A stretch of 45,105 nt of DNA from an uncultured Gammaproteobacteria bacterium (GCA_947259885.1 CAMYNW010000036.1:1-45105), one strand, 5' to 3'; positions 25,781 through 34,354 are shown, counted from the stretch's first letter. Translations and numbers: made by a program. The notes: generated by a model from the letters alone, not told the origin.

Positions 25781-26950
25781 ATGAAACCTCTGCTGATCTA
25801 CTTCCCACTCGGTCACATGGCCAACGACTGGGCCCCAGGTTCGATCTGGCTGCTGGCGCCTGCGATAGCGGCCAGCATGGGATTATCGCCATCTGAAATC
25901 GGTTTGTTGCTCGCTGTTCACTACATGGGCGCTGCGCTGGGTTATTTGCCTGCTGGAATACTTTCGGATCGGATCAGTCATCAGGGGCGACTGTTAGCCG
26001 CTACATTCTGGTGGGTTGCCGTCGGTTATTTCTGTGCATCGGTCGCTCCCGGATTCTGGTCGCTAGCGATTTTGCTTGCGATAGCGGGCATGGGAGATGC
26101 CGCATGGCATCCAATTGCCACCGGCGTACTGGTCGAACAAATGCCGAAAAGACGTGGCATGGTGCTCGGTATTCACGCCATGGGAGGCACTTTGTCTGAA
26201 GTGGGCGCGCCTCTTTCCGTGGGTTTTCTGCTAGCAGTTTTTGACTGGCGCACGACTCTACAAATTTCCGTTATTCCGGCGGTGATAATGGGAATCGTGT
26301 TTGTTTTTTTTGCCAGACATATTCCTGCATCTGACGCAAAAGCGGTAAGTCGCGTTGAGCTTAGTCAAATCACACGCAGCTGGTTAAAACCTGGCGGACT
26401 GTTGCTGATCGGAATGATTTCAATCTACAACATGGCTCTCATGGCGTTGATGAGCATGGCGCCACTTTACCTGCAGACCGATCTCTCTTACTCACCGGCA
26501 GCCTCAGGAATTGTTTTTGCGACGTCAATGCTGCTCGGCTCGATAATGCAGCCTGTCATTGGTCGTTATTCGGACTCGGTCGACAGACACCTGGTATTTA
26601 TTGTGGGCTCCATTCTCGCTATTGTTTGTTCAACAGTGGCAGCGATGAGCACTCAACCAGGACTAATCGTCGTCGCCATCGTGGCCAATATGGCGATCCT
26701 GGTTGGCATCAGATCGAGCGTACTGGCAAGCGCAGTGGAATATGCCAGCGCCCGGGCCGCCACAACTCTTGGTTTTGTTTTCGTCCTGCTCGACGGTGTC
26801 GGCGCGATAGGGGCCATCTTAGCCGGGTATGTCGGAGAAATTGATTTGCAATACGTATTGGCGCTGGCAGGATTTCTGTCTCTAATCAGTTTACTGTTGT
26901 CCGCCATTCTTTTCACACGACGTCGCTCCCTGCCGGCAGGATCCTACTGA
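25781..26950 (+). CDS. MFS transporter
   Basis: A 389-residue major facilitator with about 12 hydrophobic segments. The loop 2-3 signature is weakly recognisable (GILSDRISHQGRL after segment 2), and its counterpart YSDSVDRHLVF appears in the second half, as expected for the duplicated fold. It belongs to the general fosmidomycin-resistance-like or small-metabolite group; I cannot choose. Located at the inner membrane. Its promoter shares the short intergenic region with the P1 peptidase. It may import the substrate of the catabolic island or export a product. Confidence 0.9.
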   Translation: MKPLLIYFPLGHMANDWAPGSIWLLAPAIAASMGLSPSEIGLLLAVHYMGAALGYLPAGILSDRISHQGRLLAATFWWVAVGYFCASVAPGFWSLAILLAIAGMGDAAWHPIATGVLVEQMPKRRGMVLGIHAMGGTLSEVGAPLSVGFLLAVFDWRTTLQISVIPAVIMGIVFVFFARHIPASDAKAVSRVELSQITRSWLKPGGLLLIGMISIYNMALMALMSMAPLYLQTDLSYSPAASGIVFATSMLLGSIMQPVIGRYSDSVDRHLVFIVGSILAIVCSTVAAMSTQPGLIVVAIVANMAILVGIRSSVLASAVEYASARAATTLGFVFVLLDGVGAIGAILAGYVGEIDLQYVLALAGFLSLISLLLSAILFTRRRSLPAGSY

Positions 26951-27099
26951 AAAAGTATAGGCTCGGCACAACACGCCTGACACAAATTGCCATGTTGACC
27001 GCTAAGTGACAGGAATCTCTAATGTTTCTATTACAAAATAAATACCAGCAGCCTTACTATAACTATATAAAACAATTAGTTAACTCGAAAAAGCCATCC

Positions 27100-27115
27100 T
27101 GGCACGACTTATGCT
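27100..27115 (+). promoter_or_regulatory. Sigma-54-type -24/-12 promoter
   Basis: TGGCACG (27100-27106), four bases, then ATGCT (27111-27115). The consensus is TGGCACG-N4-TTGCW, so only one position of the -12 element differs. The predicted start near 27127 lies 27 bp before the ATG of the 99-residue protein, with GAGGCGG as ribosome binding site. The upstream 90 bp are very AT-rich and could hold an enhancer-binding-protein site or IHF site; none was firmly identified. No sigma-54 activator is encoded in this window. Confidence 0.65.
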
Positions 27116-27153
27116 TATAAATTAGATAGTCCAGAACGTAATTCGAGGCGGTT

Positions 27154-27453
27154 ATGAACAATCAGACACTTAGGCTTGAGAATATGGCATTCGCCGGTAC
27201 CAGGGGTATCAGTCAAAACAATGCCGCCTCTGGATTCAAACCAGCGTTCCTGAATAAACGCAACGGCAGGTTTGAAATCGCCAGATTCGAAAGCGGCAGC
27301 CCCGCGCCAATGCATCTAATAGACTGGTTACCTAGAGAATGGGCTTCCTCGCTCGGTAAAGATGGTTCCGTTCAGAGCTTGATACCGGGAATCATCTCTG
27401 GTTTCACACGTGACGGCATTTTCTATACCCGTGAGGAGAGCGCGAACCTTTAG
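27154..27453 (+). CDS. Hypothetical 99-residue protein behind a sigma-54-like promoter
   Basis: I recognise no named family. The protein is soluble, with no signal or membrane segment, and has distinctive blocks: LRLENMAFAGTRGIS, GFKPAFLNKRNGRFEI, MHLIDWLPREWA and LIPGIISGFTRDGIFYTRE. The regular composition and the good ribosome binding site (GAGGCGG) argue for a real gene. It sits between the MFS gene (200 bp upstream) and the convergent LysR gene. The strong -24/-12 element directly upstream suggests expression under nitrogen limitation or another enhancer-dependent signal. Possible roles include a small regulatory or metabolite-binding protein; this is not demonstrated. Confidence 0.75.
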   Translation: MNNQTLRLENMAFAGTRGISQNNAASGFKPAFLNKRNGRFEIARFESGSPAPMHLIDWLPREWASSLGKDGSVQSLIPGIISGFTRDGIFYTREESANL

Positions 27454-27518
27454 CTATCACCGTATTTAAGGTTGATTTAATCCAACAACTTACCATCGTA
27501 CGGCAGGTTGTCATGATC

Positions 27519-28403
27519 TTAGCCCGAAGTCGATGCGGATGAGTAGGCACGATTAAGCTCTTGCAGCAAAAACTCTACCAGATGCATTCGCGGGCAATCC
27601 TCTCTGACCAATAATCCTAAATTTCGAAACAGTGGTGGAGATGTAAACGATAGTGTACGGATACCTCTGGGAAGAGACCGAACGTGTTTTCCTATGGGCA
27701 CAACCGATACGCCTAAGCAGTTTTTAACCAATGATTCGATGGCATCAAGAGTTGTGATCTCCATTGTTGAATCAACATTTATATCTCGGCGTTTCAGTTC
27801 TGCGTCGATTAATTGCGCAAGTGTGGCATGCCTGTTGAACCGAAGATAAGGATTGTTTTGAAGCACCTCCTTAAAACCATCCCCCTTGGCATGCTGGTGC
27901 GCGATGACCCCTAACTCTTCTCTAGCAATTGAAATGAACCGCATATCCAGCACAGGGTTAACCGGCTCCGTGACGATCGCGCAGTCAATGGATTGATTTT
28001 GCAGCTGCCTTATGAGTTCAGGAGTTAGTGCAGTGTGCAGTTGAATGAACAATCCCAGATCTCGTTTGCGCAGCCGACCTAGTGCCACCGAAACACCTCC
28101 GGCAACAGACGTATGCACAGCACCGACCTTGAGCGCACCACGGGTTTGACTCTGAATCACGCTGTTACTCAGGCTTTCCCAGTCAGCCAACAGTTCTCGA
28201 CTGCGACGCACAAACTCGGCACCAACTTCGGTGAGCTTTGGTGGACGAGTACTCCGATTAAATAGCTTCACCCCCAGGTGCTCTTCCAGTGAATGTATCT
28301 GCAAACTGACATTGGATATCGACATGCCGAGTACATTGGCAGCGGCCTGGAAACTGCGATGATCCGCAATTGATACGAGGGTTCTTATTGACTTGATATC
28401 CAT
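27519..28403 (-). CDS. LysR-type transcriptional regulator
   Basis: A 294-residue LysR regulator. Residues 1-60 are the winged helix-turn-helix (SIRTLVSIADHRSFQAAANVLGMSISNVSLQIHSLEEHLGVKLFNRS), and residues ~90-290 are the periplasmic-binding-protein-like effector domain (GALKVGAVHTSVAGGV, then LGVSVVPIG). Divergently transcribed from the ThDP enzyme gene across ~100 AT-rich bases, which is the classic arrangement for a regulator activating an adjacent catabolic operon in response to its substrate or an intermediate. A TTTAG-N5-CTAAA palindrome lies 24 bp in front of its start codon and could serve for autoregulation and activation. Confidence 0.93.
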   Translation of the reverse strand: MDIKSIRTLVSIADHRSFQAAANVLGMSISNVSLQIHSLEEHLGVKLFNRSTRPPKLTEVGAEFVRRSRELLADWESLSNSVIQSQTRGALKVGAVHTSVAGGVSVALGRLRKRDLGLFIQLHTALTPELIRQLQNQSIDCAIVTEPVNPVLDMRFISIAREELGVIAHQHAKGDGFKEVLQNNPYLRFNRHATLAQLIDAELKRRDINVDSTMEITTLDAIESLVKNCLGVSVVPIGKHVRSLPRGIRTLSFTSPPLFRNLGLLVREDCPRMHLVEFLLQELNRAYSSASTSG

Positions 28404-28426
28404 GGTTTAAGAATTGTAACTTTATC

Positions 28427-28441
28427 TTTAGTATTTCTAAA
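28427..28441. promoter_or_regulatory. Candidate LysR operator TTTAG-N5-CTAAA
   Basis: A perfect 15-bp interrupted palindrome fitting the LysR T-N11-A box. It is at about -79 to -65 from the start codon of the ThDP enzyme gene and 24 bp upstream of the lysR gene. The surrounding 80 bp are strongly AT-rich, as expected for overlapping divergent promoters. Confidence 0.5.
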
Positions 28442-28505
28442 TTTATAAAATTGTATATTAATGTTTATTTAATTAAAATAGTTCGCCGCTCCCAGAGTTT
28501 CGACC

Positions 28506-30194
28506 TTGACCAATCCACACTTTCAACAACAGGATAGAAATCGCGGCGCCGACCGCCTGGTCCATGCTCTAGGTCAATTTGGCGTGGATGCAGTGTTTTC
28601 GTTATCCGGGAACCAGATCATGCCGATTTACGATGCGTTAGTTGGTTCCTCAATCCGTTTGGTGCACACTCGGCATGAAGCGGCTGCGGTGTTTATGTCG
28701 GAAGCTTATGCCCAAGTAAGCGACAACCTGGGGGTTGCACTGGTCACTGCAGCCCCGGGATTTGGAAATGCCCTGGGCGCGCTTTACTCAGCCGCAATGT
28801 CGGAAGTCCCTGTGATTCTTATAAGCGGAGACTCCCCCACCTGGCAGGACGGCCAGGGTGCGTTTCAGCAGTTTGACCAGATCGCAGCCGCCAGTCCATT
28901 TGTTAAAGCCAGCTTCCGACTATCTCGCGGTGATGATCCAGCTCAAGTATTTGCAACCGCTGCACGAATCGCATTGGGAGGTATACCAGGTCCAGTGCAC
29001 ATGGCAGTGCCAGTCGATGTTATTGAATCGGTTTTTGATTCAGATTCAATCGATTCAGAGAATAGCAACAGCATCGATCAAACCACCACACTCTGTAGTC
29101 CAACACCTGACCAGATTGAGAATATTGTAAATGTTTTTGGCGAGTCAGAACGGCCACTTATACTAGCGGGACCGCATTTATTCAGAGGAAAAAGGAAGGA
29201 TAAACAACATGCACTTTCATTAGCGCTGGATGCGCCGATCATCGTTCTCGAAAGCCCTCGAGGGCTACGGGATCCAGCTCAAGGAGCATTACGGGAACTT
29301 TTATACACGGCCGATTGCATACTGTATCTTGGAAAACCGGTCGACTTCACGTCTGGATTCGGCAAAGAAAACGCCATGCCCGCCACCAAGGTAATTATCG
29401 TATCCGAGTACGCCCAAGCATTAATCCATGCTAAAGAGGTGTTCAAAAACAGACTTGTACTTACAGAACAAGCAAACGCCGTGGCAACCATGAATGGGTT
29501 GCTGACTTATGCTAAGCATCTCAAAAACGAAAGTTGCACGGCATTATCCCGCAGCAATTGGAACAAAGCTGCCGCCACTGCGATTGCACATCGACAACTT
29601 ATCAATCCATCAGACGATGCTCACTACAGCAAACAGATCATTGAAATCGTCGCGCAAACACTAAAGGATAATCCTGACACCATACTCATATGTGATGGCG
29701 GCGAATTTGGGCAATGGGCGCAGGCATTTGTAAGCAGCAATATACGAATCACTAACGGTCCAGCCGGCGCTATCGGTGCCTCATTGCCCTATGCGATCGG
29801 CGCAACGGTGGCGCACTCACAAGCCCCGGTACTTGCGATCATGGGTGACGGTACGGCAGGGTTTCATCTGGCTGAATTCGAAACAGCCGCCAGAGAATCC
29901 TCAGGTCTCACAGTGTTGATCGGGAATGATTCCCGTTGGAACGCTGAGCATCATCTCCAGGTTAAACAATACGGGGTTGAGCGCGCCTTTGGCTGCGAAC
30001 TAAGCAGCGACGCGCGATATGACCTGGCGGCAATTGGCTTGGGGTGTGATGGTGTTTTAGTTAAAGATTTATCGCAATTACATACCGCTTTGTCTGACGG
30101 TCTGCAGTCTTCAAGACCGACCTGTATTAACGTGCTCATGCCCGGCGCTCCGGCGCCGATGTATAAAAAAATTGACCTCACTGGTGTTCTCTAA
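28506..30194 (+). CDS. ThDP-dependent enzyme (acetolactate synthase/benzoylformate decarboxylase superfamily)
   Basis: A 562-residue protein with three domains of the POX/ALS type. The N-terminal pyrimidine-binding domain has FSLSGNQIMPIYDAL and TRHEAAAVFMSEAYAQV with the ThDP-activating Glu58. The central domain (residues ~205-340) includes ERPLILAGPHLFRG. The C-terminal PP-binding domain has MGDGTAGFHLAEFE and IGNDSRW, the GDG...N motif for Mg-diphosphate. The family decarboxylates 2-oxo acids or ligates the product. The only start upstream of the conserved domain is TTG at 28506; the first ATG lies inside the pyrimidine domain (residue 39). It is the first gene of the nine-gene run; sdhB begins 10 bp after its stop. 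The substrate is not determinable; a 2-oxo acid derived from the module is a reasonable inference. Confidence 0.88.
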   Translation: MTNPHFQQQDRNRGADRLVHALGQFGVDAVFSLSGNQIMPIYDALVGSSIRLVHTRHEAAAVFMSEAYAQVSDNLGVALVTAAPGFGNALGALYSAAMSEVPVILISGDSPTWQDGQGAFQQFDQIAAASPFVKASFRLSRGDDPAQVFATAARIALGGIPGPVHMAVPVDVIESVFDSDSIDSENSNSIDQTTTLCSPTPDQIENIVNVFGESERPLILAGPHLFRGKRKDKQHALSLALDAPIIVLESPRGLRDPAQGALRELLYTADCILYLGKPVDFTSGFGKENAMPATKVIIVSEYAQALIHAKEVFKNRLVLTEQANAVATMNGLLTYAKHLKNESCTALSRSNWNKAAATAIAHRQLINPSDDAHYSKQIIEIVAQTLKDNPDTILICDGGEFGQWAQAFVSSNIRITNGPAGAIGASLPYAIGATVAHSQAPVLAIMGDGTAGFHLAEFETAARESSGLTVLIGNDSRWNAEHHLQVKQYGVERAFGCELSSDARYDLAAIGLGCDGVLVKDLSQLHTALSDGLQSSRPTCINVLMPGAPAPMYKKIDLTGVL

Positions 30195-30204
30195 GAATTC
30201 GGCC

Positions 30205-30936
30205 ATGAACAAAATTCAGAGAGAAACACAGGAATTAACAGTCCGAATATGGCGCGGCAAAGAAGATGGAAAGCTTGTCACTTATCAAGTGATGTCCAGA
30301 GAGAATCAGACCATCCTGGATATCATTACCGAGATTCAGCGTTTCCATGAACCTAGCCTTGCTTATCGATTTTCCTGCCGGGTTGGTGTATGTGGATCAT
30401 GCGCGATGACCGTTAACGGACGCCCCCGATGGACCTGTCGCACACACGTAAAGAAAGTTTCTGATGAAGGGATTTTAACTATTGAACCTTTGCGTAATTT
30501 GCCTCGAATTAAAGATCTGGTCTGTGACTTGGCGCCATTTATCGATACCTGGCAACGCGCTGGGGCTCCGTTTAGTGGCACAAAAACCCGAAAGGATGCG
30601 CCAGCTCTGGTTGACCCGAACTCAAGCACACGACGAGCGGCAGAAGCGGGTTTGCAATGTATTAACTGCGCGGTTTGCTACAGCGCATGTGACGTCGTTA
30701 ACTGGAATCGTAATTATATCGGTCCGGCTGGTCTAAATCGTGCATGGACACTTGTCAACGATGTTAGGCACAGCAACAGAAAACAAACATTCGATCAGGC
30801 CTTTGGTAAAGGTGGATGTGGTTCGTGCCACAGCCATGGCAACTGCACTCGTCACTGCCCTATTGAACTGAATCCGTCAGAAAGTATTGCGGGGCTTAAA
30901 CAAATAGCCTTCAAAGGATTACCAAAGGACGTTTGA
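30205..30936 (+). CDS. Succinate dehydrogenase/fumarate reductase iron-sulfur subunit paralogue (SdhB-like)
   Basis: A 243-residue protein carrying electrons between the flavoprotein and the membrane quinone site. The [2Fe-2S] ligands are Cys58, Cys63, Cys66 and Cys78 (SCRVGVCGSC...C). The [4Fe-4S]/[3Fe-4S] region has Cys152, Cys155, Cys158 and Cys162 (CINCAVCYSAC), then Cys205, Cys208, Cys214 and Cys218. I chose ATG 30205 because it has the family's short N-terminus; the in-frame TTG at 30172 lies inside the preceding gene. The order B-C-D-A, with the iron-sulfur gene first, differs from sdhCDAB. The linkage to fumarase-like genes is unlike a housekeeping sdh operon. Confidence 0.9.
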   Translation: MNKIQRETQELTVRIWRGKEDGKLVTYQVMSRENQTILDIITEIQRFHEPSLAYRFSCRVGVCGSCAMTVNGRPRWTCRTHVKKVSDEGILTIEPLRNLPRIKDLVCDLAPFIDTWQRAGAPFSGTKTRKDAPALVDPNSSTRRAAEAGLQCINCAVCYSACDVVNWNRNYIGPAGLNRAWTLVNDVRHSNRKQTFDQAFGKGGCGSCHSHGNCTRHCPIELNPSESIAGLKQIAFKGLPKDV

Positions 30937-30941
30937 GAATA

Positions 30942-31265
30942 ATGGAACGCACACTTTTCCTCGCACAACGTATTTCGGCAATCATCCTCGGGCCGCTGGT
31001 GTTAGTGCACCTTGGCCTGATCCTGTTCGCCGTGCGCAACGGATTAAGTGGCGCCGAGATTTTATCGCGGACACAGGGCAGCATCAGTTGGTCCGTTTTT
31101 TACGGTTTGTTTGTATTGTCGATCACGGTTCACGCCCCCATTGGTCTGCGAAATATTCTGCAGGAGTGGACCAGGGTTTCGCAACGCACCATAAACATTA
31201 TTGCACTTCTCTTCGCGCTAATTTTCCTGGCGTTAGGTTTACGTGCCGTGGTCGCGATAGTTTAA
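30942..31265 (+). CDS. SdhC/FrdC-like membrane anchor subunit
   Basis: A 107-residue membrane protein with three hydrophobic segments (about 10-33, 48-70 and 85-105), including GPLVLVHLGLILFAV, whose histidine may bind haem, and ITVHAPIGLRNILQEW, where the His-containing helix precedes the RNILQEW motif seen in anchor subunits. It carries no extramembrane domain. I use ATG 30942; the TTG at 30933 overlaps sdhB. The SdhD-like gene begins 9 bp beyond its stop. It is part of the four-subunit complex with the adjacent SdhB, SdhD and SdhA paralogues. Confidence 0.82.
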   Translation: MERTLFLAQRISAIILGPLVLVHLGLILFAVRNGLSGAEILSRTQGSISWSVFYGLFVLSITVHAPIGLRNILQEWTRVSQRTINIIALLFALIFLALGLRAVVAIV

Positions 31266-31274
31266 AAATACTTC

Positions 31275-31622
31275 ATGAATCCCTTAAGAAATCATAAAAG
31301 CTATCTGGCAGCCATCGGGCATCGAGTGTCTGGTATAGCGCTGGCGTTGTTTCTTCCGTTTCATTTTCTTCTATTGGGCAGTGCCTTAGAGGGCGCACAA
31401 GGATTGGATCGATTTTTGGTCTATACCGATCTCACCCCAGTCAAAGTGGCCGAATGGGGACTGGTCATGATGCTCTCGGTTCACCTGTTCTTTGGAATTC
31501 GAGTTTTGTTTCTGGAGTTCACTCGATGGCCGGGGCACGTCAACGATCTCGCCGGTTGGGTGGTCCCTTGCAGCATTGCGGTGCTGTTTGTTGGAACAGT
31601 ATTTCTGATACAGGTTTTGTAA
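31275..31622 (+). CDS. SdhD-like (cytochrome b556-type) membrane anchor subunit
   Basis: A 115-residue membrane protein with three transmembrane segments. The block AAIGHRVSGIALALFLPFHFLLLGS resembles the cytochrome b556 signature (HRxTG... with a later His), suggesting a haem and a quinone site. SVHLFFGIRVLFLEF carries another histidine in the next helix. It ends 2 bp before the SdhA ATG (31625). It is the second of two small anchors, which points to a type C/D-like succinate:quinone oxidoreductase architecture. Confidence 0.82.
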   Translation: MNPLRNHKSYLAAIGHRVSGIALALFLPFHFLLLGSALEGAQGLDRFLVYTDLTPVKVAEWGLVMMLSVHLFFGIRVLFLEFTRWPGHVNDLAGWVVPCSIAVLFVGTVFLIQVL

Positions 31623-31624
31623 AA

Positions 31625-33400
31625 ATGGGAGTCCATAACATCAAAATCGAATACCTCCAGACAGACATACTGATTCTAGGTGCCGGCGGCGCAGGATTAT
31701 TTGCCGCGCTTCATGCAAAACAATCCAATCCGCAGCTGGATATCATCATTGCGGTAAAGGGATTATTGGGAAAATCTGGCTGCACGCGAATGGTACAGGG
31801 CGGATATAACGTGGCGCTCAATCCAGGAGATTCAATTGAACGCCATTTTATGGATACCATCGTAGGCGGTAAATGGCTGCCGCGCCAGGATCTTGCCTGG
31901 AAGCTATGCGAAACAGCAATTGAACGTGTGCATGAACTCGAAAATGAACTCGGATGTTTCTTCGACCGGAATCCAGATGGTTCTTTGCACCAGAAGGCTT
32001 TTGCCGGTCAGAGTTTTGACAGAACCGCGCACAAAGGAGATTTAACTGGGATTGAAATCATCAATCGGCTGATGGAGAAAGTCTGGTCTTTAGATCTCAA
32101 TAAGTTAGAGGAGCACCGAGCAATTGAGTTAGTGCCCGCGGCGGATGGCTCGGGAATTGCAGGGGTGTTGATGATCGACTTACGCAGCGGCCAATATCGA
32201 TTTGTGCAGGCTCGATCCGTCCTTTTAGGGACTGGGGCCGGTCCGTCGATGTATCGCTATCACACCCCATCAGGGGATAAAACCTGCGATGGACTGGCCA
32301 TGGCGTTAAGATACGGGCTATCACTGCGTGATATGGAGATGGTGCAGTTCCATCCGACCGGAATTCTCGCAGGCAACAGTACCCGGATGACCGGTACGAT
32401 TCTGGAAGAAGGCTTGCGTGGTGTCGGGGGTTATCTGCTAAACGGTAATGGCGAACGATTTATGAATCACTATCATGCTGCTGCTGAGCGCGCGACCAGG
32501 GATATCGTATCTCGTAGCATGTATCAAGAAATTCGCGAAGGTCGTTCTACACCGCAAGGGGGACTATATATTGAGATGGCGCACCTGGGTGTCGAGAATG
32601 TCAGACAGAAGTTTCCAGGCATGGTTAAACGCTGCGAAGATTGTGGATTTGACCTGGCGGGAGGGCGCGTCGAAGTCGTGCCGACCGCGCACTACATGAT
32701 GGGTGGAATTGAGATGGACTTAGACTGCTCTACTGATTCTCCCGGACTATATGTCGCCGGTGAGGACGCGGGAGGCGTACATGGCGCAAATCGGCTGGGC
32801 GGGAACGGTGTTGCCAATTCCACTGTGTTTGGTGGAATTGCCGGCGAAGCCATGGCCGCAGCCCTTGCCGCTGGTGCACCAATGCGCGATCCGGACAAAA
32901 ACGTGATTGATGCCGCGATGACAAAAACCGAATACCCTTTCAAGCAACCTCCAGGAGACTTAATGGGGTTGCGTGAGGATCTATGGTCCAATATGTGGGA
33001 CCATGTTGGGATTGTTCGGTCGGCAGAAAATCTAAAAACTGGCCTGGAAAAAATTCGTCAAAGCAGAACCAGTTTGATGGAAACCGGTTTGGCGGACGGT
33101 GACAGATCGTTTAACCTGACGTGGAATGACTGGTTGAATATTGACAATCTGCTCACCGTAAGTGAAGTCATTGCCGAAGCGGCACTTACCAGAAAAGACT
33201 CTCGCGGCGCGCACTATCGAGAAGATTTTCCTGATACCGGTGATTTAGAGACTACCAGCTTTACACGCATTCATCTGGATAGCGATCAAATCGTGCAGAC
33301 CATGATTCCCGTAGATTTTACGATTGTCAGACCGGGAGAGTCACTAATAGACGATGAGGCGGGAGCACCTCCTCAACCAACTACGAAACAACAAGCATGA
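31625..33400 (+). CDS. SdhA/FrdA-like flavoprotein subunit without the FAD-linking histidine
   Basis: A 591-residue flavoprotein. The correct start is ATG 31625, two bases after the preceding stop; a longer frame to 31454 is only an overlap. The FAD motif is GAGGAGLFAA (19-28). The family's S-H-T-V-A-A-Q-G-G, whose His links FAD covalently, is here G-C-T-R-M-V-Q-G-G with Cys53. Other catalytic positions are conserved: HPTG, RGVGGYLLN (the usual RGEGG with Glu changed to Val), PTAHYMMGG and GGVHGANRLGGN. Such noncovalent flavoproteins include L-aspartate oxidase and various reductases. The tail lacks the long C-terminal insertion of some members. Its 4-bp ATGA overlap with the fumarase alpha gene points to translational coupling. 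Confidence 0.88.
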   Translation: MGVHNIKIEYLQTDILILGAGGAGLFAALHAKQSNPQLDIIIAVKGLLGKSGCTRMVQGGYNVALNPGDSIERHFMDTIVGGKWLPRQDLAWKLCETAIERVHELENELGCFFDRNPDGSLHQKAFAGQSFDRTAHKGDLTGIEIINRLMEKVWSLDLNKLEEHRAIELVPAADGSGIAGVLMIDLRSGQYRFVQARSVLLGTGAGPSMYRYHTPSGDKTCDGLAMALRYGLSLRDMEMVQFHPTGILAGNSTRMTGTILEEGLRGVGGYLLNGNGERFMNHYHAAAERATRDIVSRSMYQEIREGRSTPQGGLYIEMAHLGVENVRQKFPGMVKRCEDCGFDLAGGRVEVVPTAHYMMGGIEMDLDCSTDSPGLYVAGEDAGGVHGANRLGGNGVANSTVFGGIAGEAMAAALAAGAPMRDPDKNVIDAAMTKTEYPFKQPPGDLMGLREDLWSNMWDHVGIVRSAENLKTGLEKIRQSRTSLMETGLADGDRSFNLTWNDWLNIDNLLTVSEVIAEAALTRKDSRGAHYREDFPDTGDLETTSFTRIHLDSDQIVQTMIPVDFTIVRPGESLIDDEAGAPPQPTTKQQA

Positions 33401-34338
33401 TATCAAACGACGCTATTGAGCTCGCGAGCTACGAGATTATGAAGCAAGCCGCGATTGACATTCCGGCAGACTATTTAGATGGAATAAAATCCGTTGCAGA
33501 AAAAGAGTCTGAGCAGCTCTCAGGTTTTGTCATCAAAACCATGGTTAAGAACTATGAAGCGGCCACGGAAGACCGACGCCCCATGTGTGCTGACACCGGA
33601 TTACCACGATACTACGTAAAAGTTGGGGACAAAGCACAATTCGAGGGCGGCTTTACAGGAATCGAGCGGGCAATGCGTTCCGCCACGGCGCGAGCTACTC
33701 ATGACGTACCGTTAAGACCAAATAGAGTACACCCGCTTTGGCGTACCGAGTACAACAACAATGTTGGCATCAACTCACCTGAAGTGGAATGGAGCTTTGA
33801 GCCTGATGTCAATTGGATCGACATAACGACCGTGCATAAAGGCGGATTATTTGGTACCGACTACCGCATGCTGTTCCCCGGAGATGGTATCGATGGTATC
33901 AAACGTTTTTTGCTCGACACTTTGATTTCCTTCGGAAAACGTGGATTGTGCTGCCAACCGGCCATTGTCGGCATTGGGCTGGGCGGATCCAAGGACACAT
34001 GCATGCAGTTAGGAAAACAGGCAGCCTGCCTGCGTATTGTCGGAGATAGAAACCCTGATCCAAAAATTGCCGAGCTCGAACTTGAACTTATGGATATCGG
34101 TAATAGCATTGGAATGGGGGCAATGGGTTTCGTTGGTTCGTCCATGGTTGTCGATCTGCATATAGAAGTGGGACACACGCATACCGGTGGAATGCCCATT
34201 AGCGTACATACATTTTGCCTGTCCTCCCGGCGCGCCACGGCTCGTATAAATGCCGACGGCAGCGTTGAATATCGCATCGACCCGAAATGGTTTACGCCCT
34301 ACCACCGACGTGAAACCGTATCCTGGGAAAGCAAATAA
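33397..34338 (+). CDS. Class I fumarase/tartrate dehydratase alpha-subunit paralogue
   Basis: A 313-residue protein corresponding to the N-terminal part of class I fumarases, or the alpha subunit of split enzymes such as TtdA. Candidate [4Fe-4S] ligands are Cys64 (PMCADTG), Cys185 or Cys186 (GLCCQPAIVGIG) and Cys274 (VHTFCLSSRR), in the same relative places as in the family. The expected GGGSE-like substrate motif is here HKGGLFGTDYR (147-157), so the substrate is unlikely to be plain fumarate. It overlaps the SdhA gene by 4 bp and is followed 16 bp later by the beta subunit. Together they should hydrate a fumarate-like enoic diacid, or dehydrate the hydroxy diacid. Confidence 0.85.
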   Translation: MISNDAIELASYEIMKQAAIDIPADYLDGIKSVAEKESEQLSGFVIKTMVKNYEAATEDRRPMCADTGLPRYYVKVGDKAQFEGGFTGIERAMRSATARATHDVPLRPNRVHPLWRTEYNNNVGINSPEVEWSFEPDVNWIDITTVHKGGLFGTDYRMLFPGDGIDGIKRFLLDTLISFGKRGLCCQPAIVGIGLGGSKDTCMQLGKQAACLRIVGDRNPDPKIAELELELMDIGNSIGMGAMGFVGSSMVVDLHIEVGHTHTGGMPISVHTFCLSSRRATARINADGSVEYRIDPKWFTPYHRRETVSWESK

Positions 34339-34354
34339 AACCGGAAAGAAAAAA

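Noticed and set aside
31454..31624. N-terminal extension of the SdhA-like frame
   Set aside because: It lies inside the SdhD-like gene in another frame and has no flavoprotein sequence; the ATG at 31625 directly precedes the FAD motif.
34250..34354. N-terminal extension of the beta fumarase frame
   Set aside because: It overlaps the alpha gene in another frame; ATG 34355 has a ribosome binding site and starts the domain.
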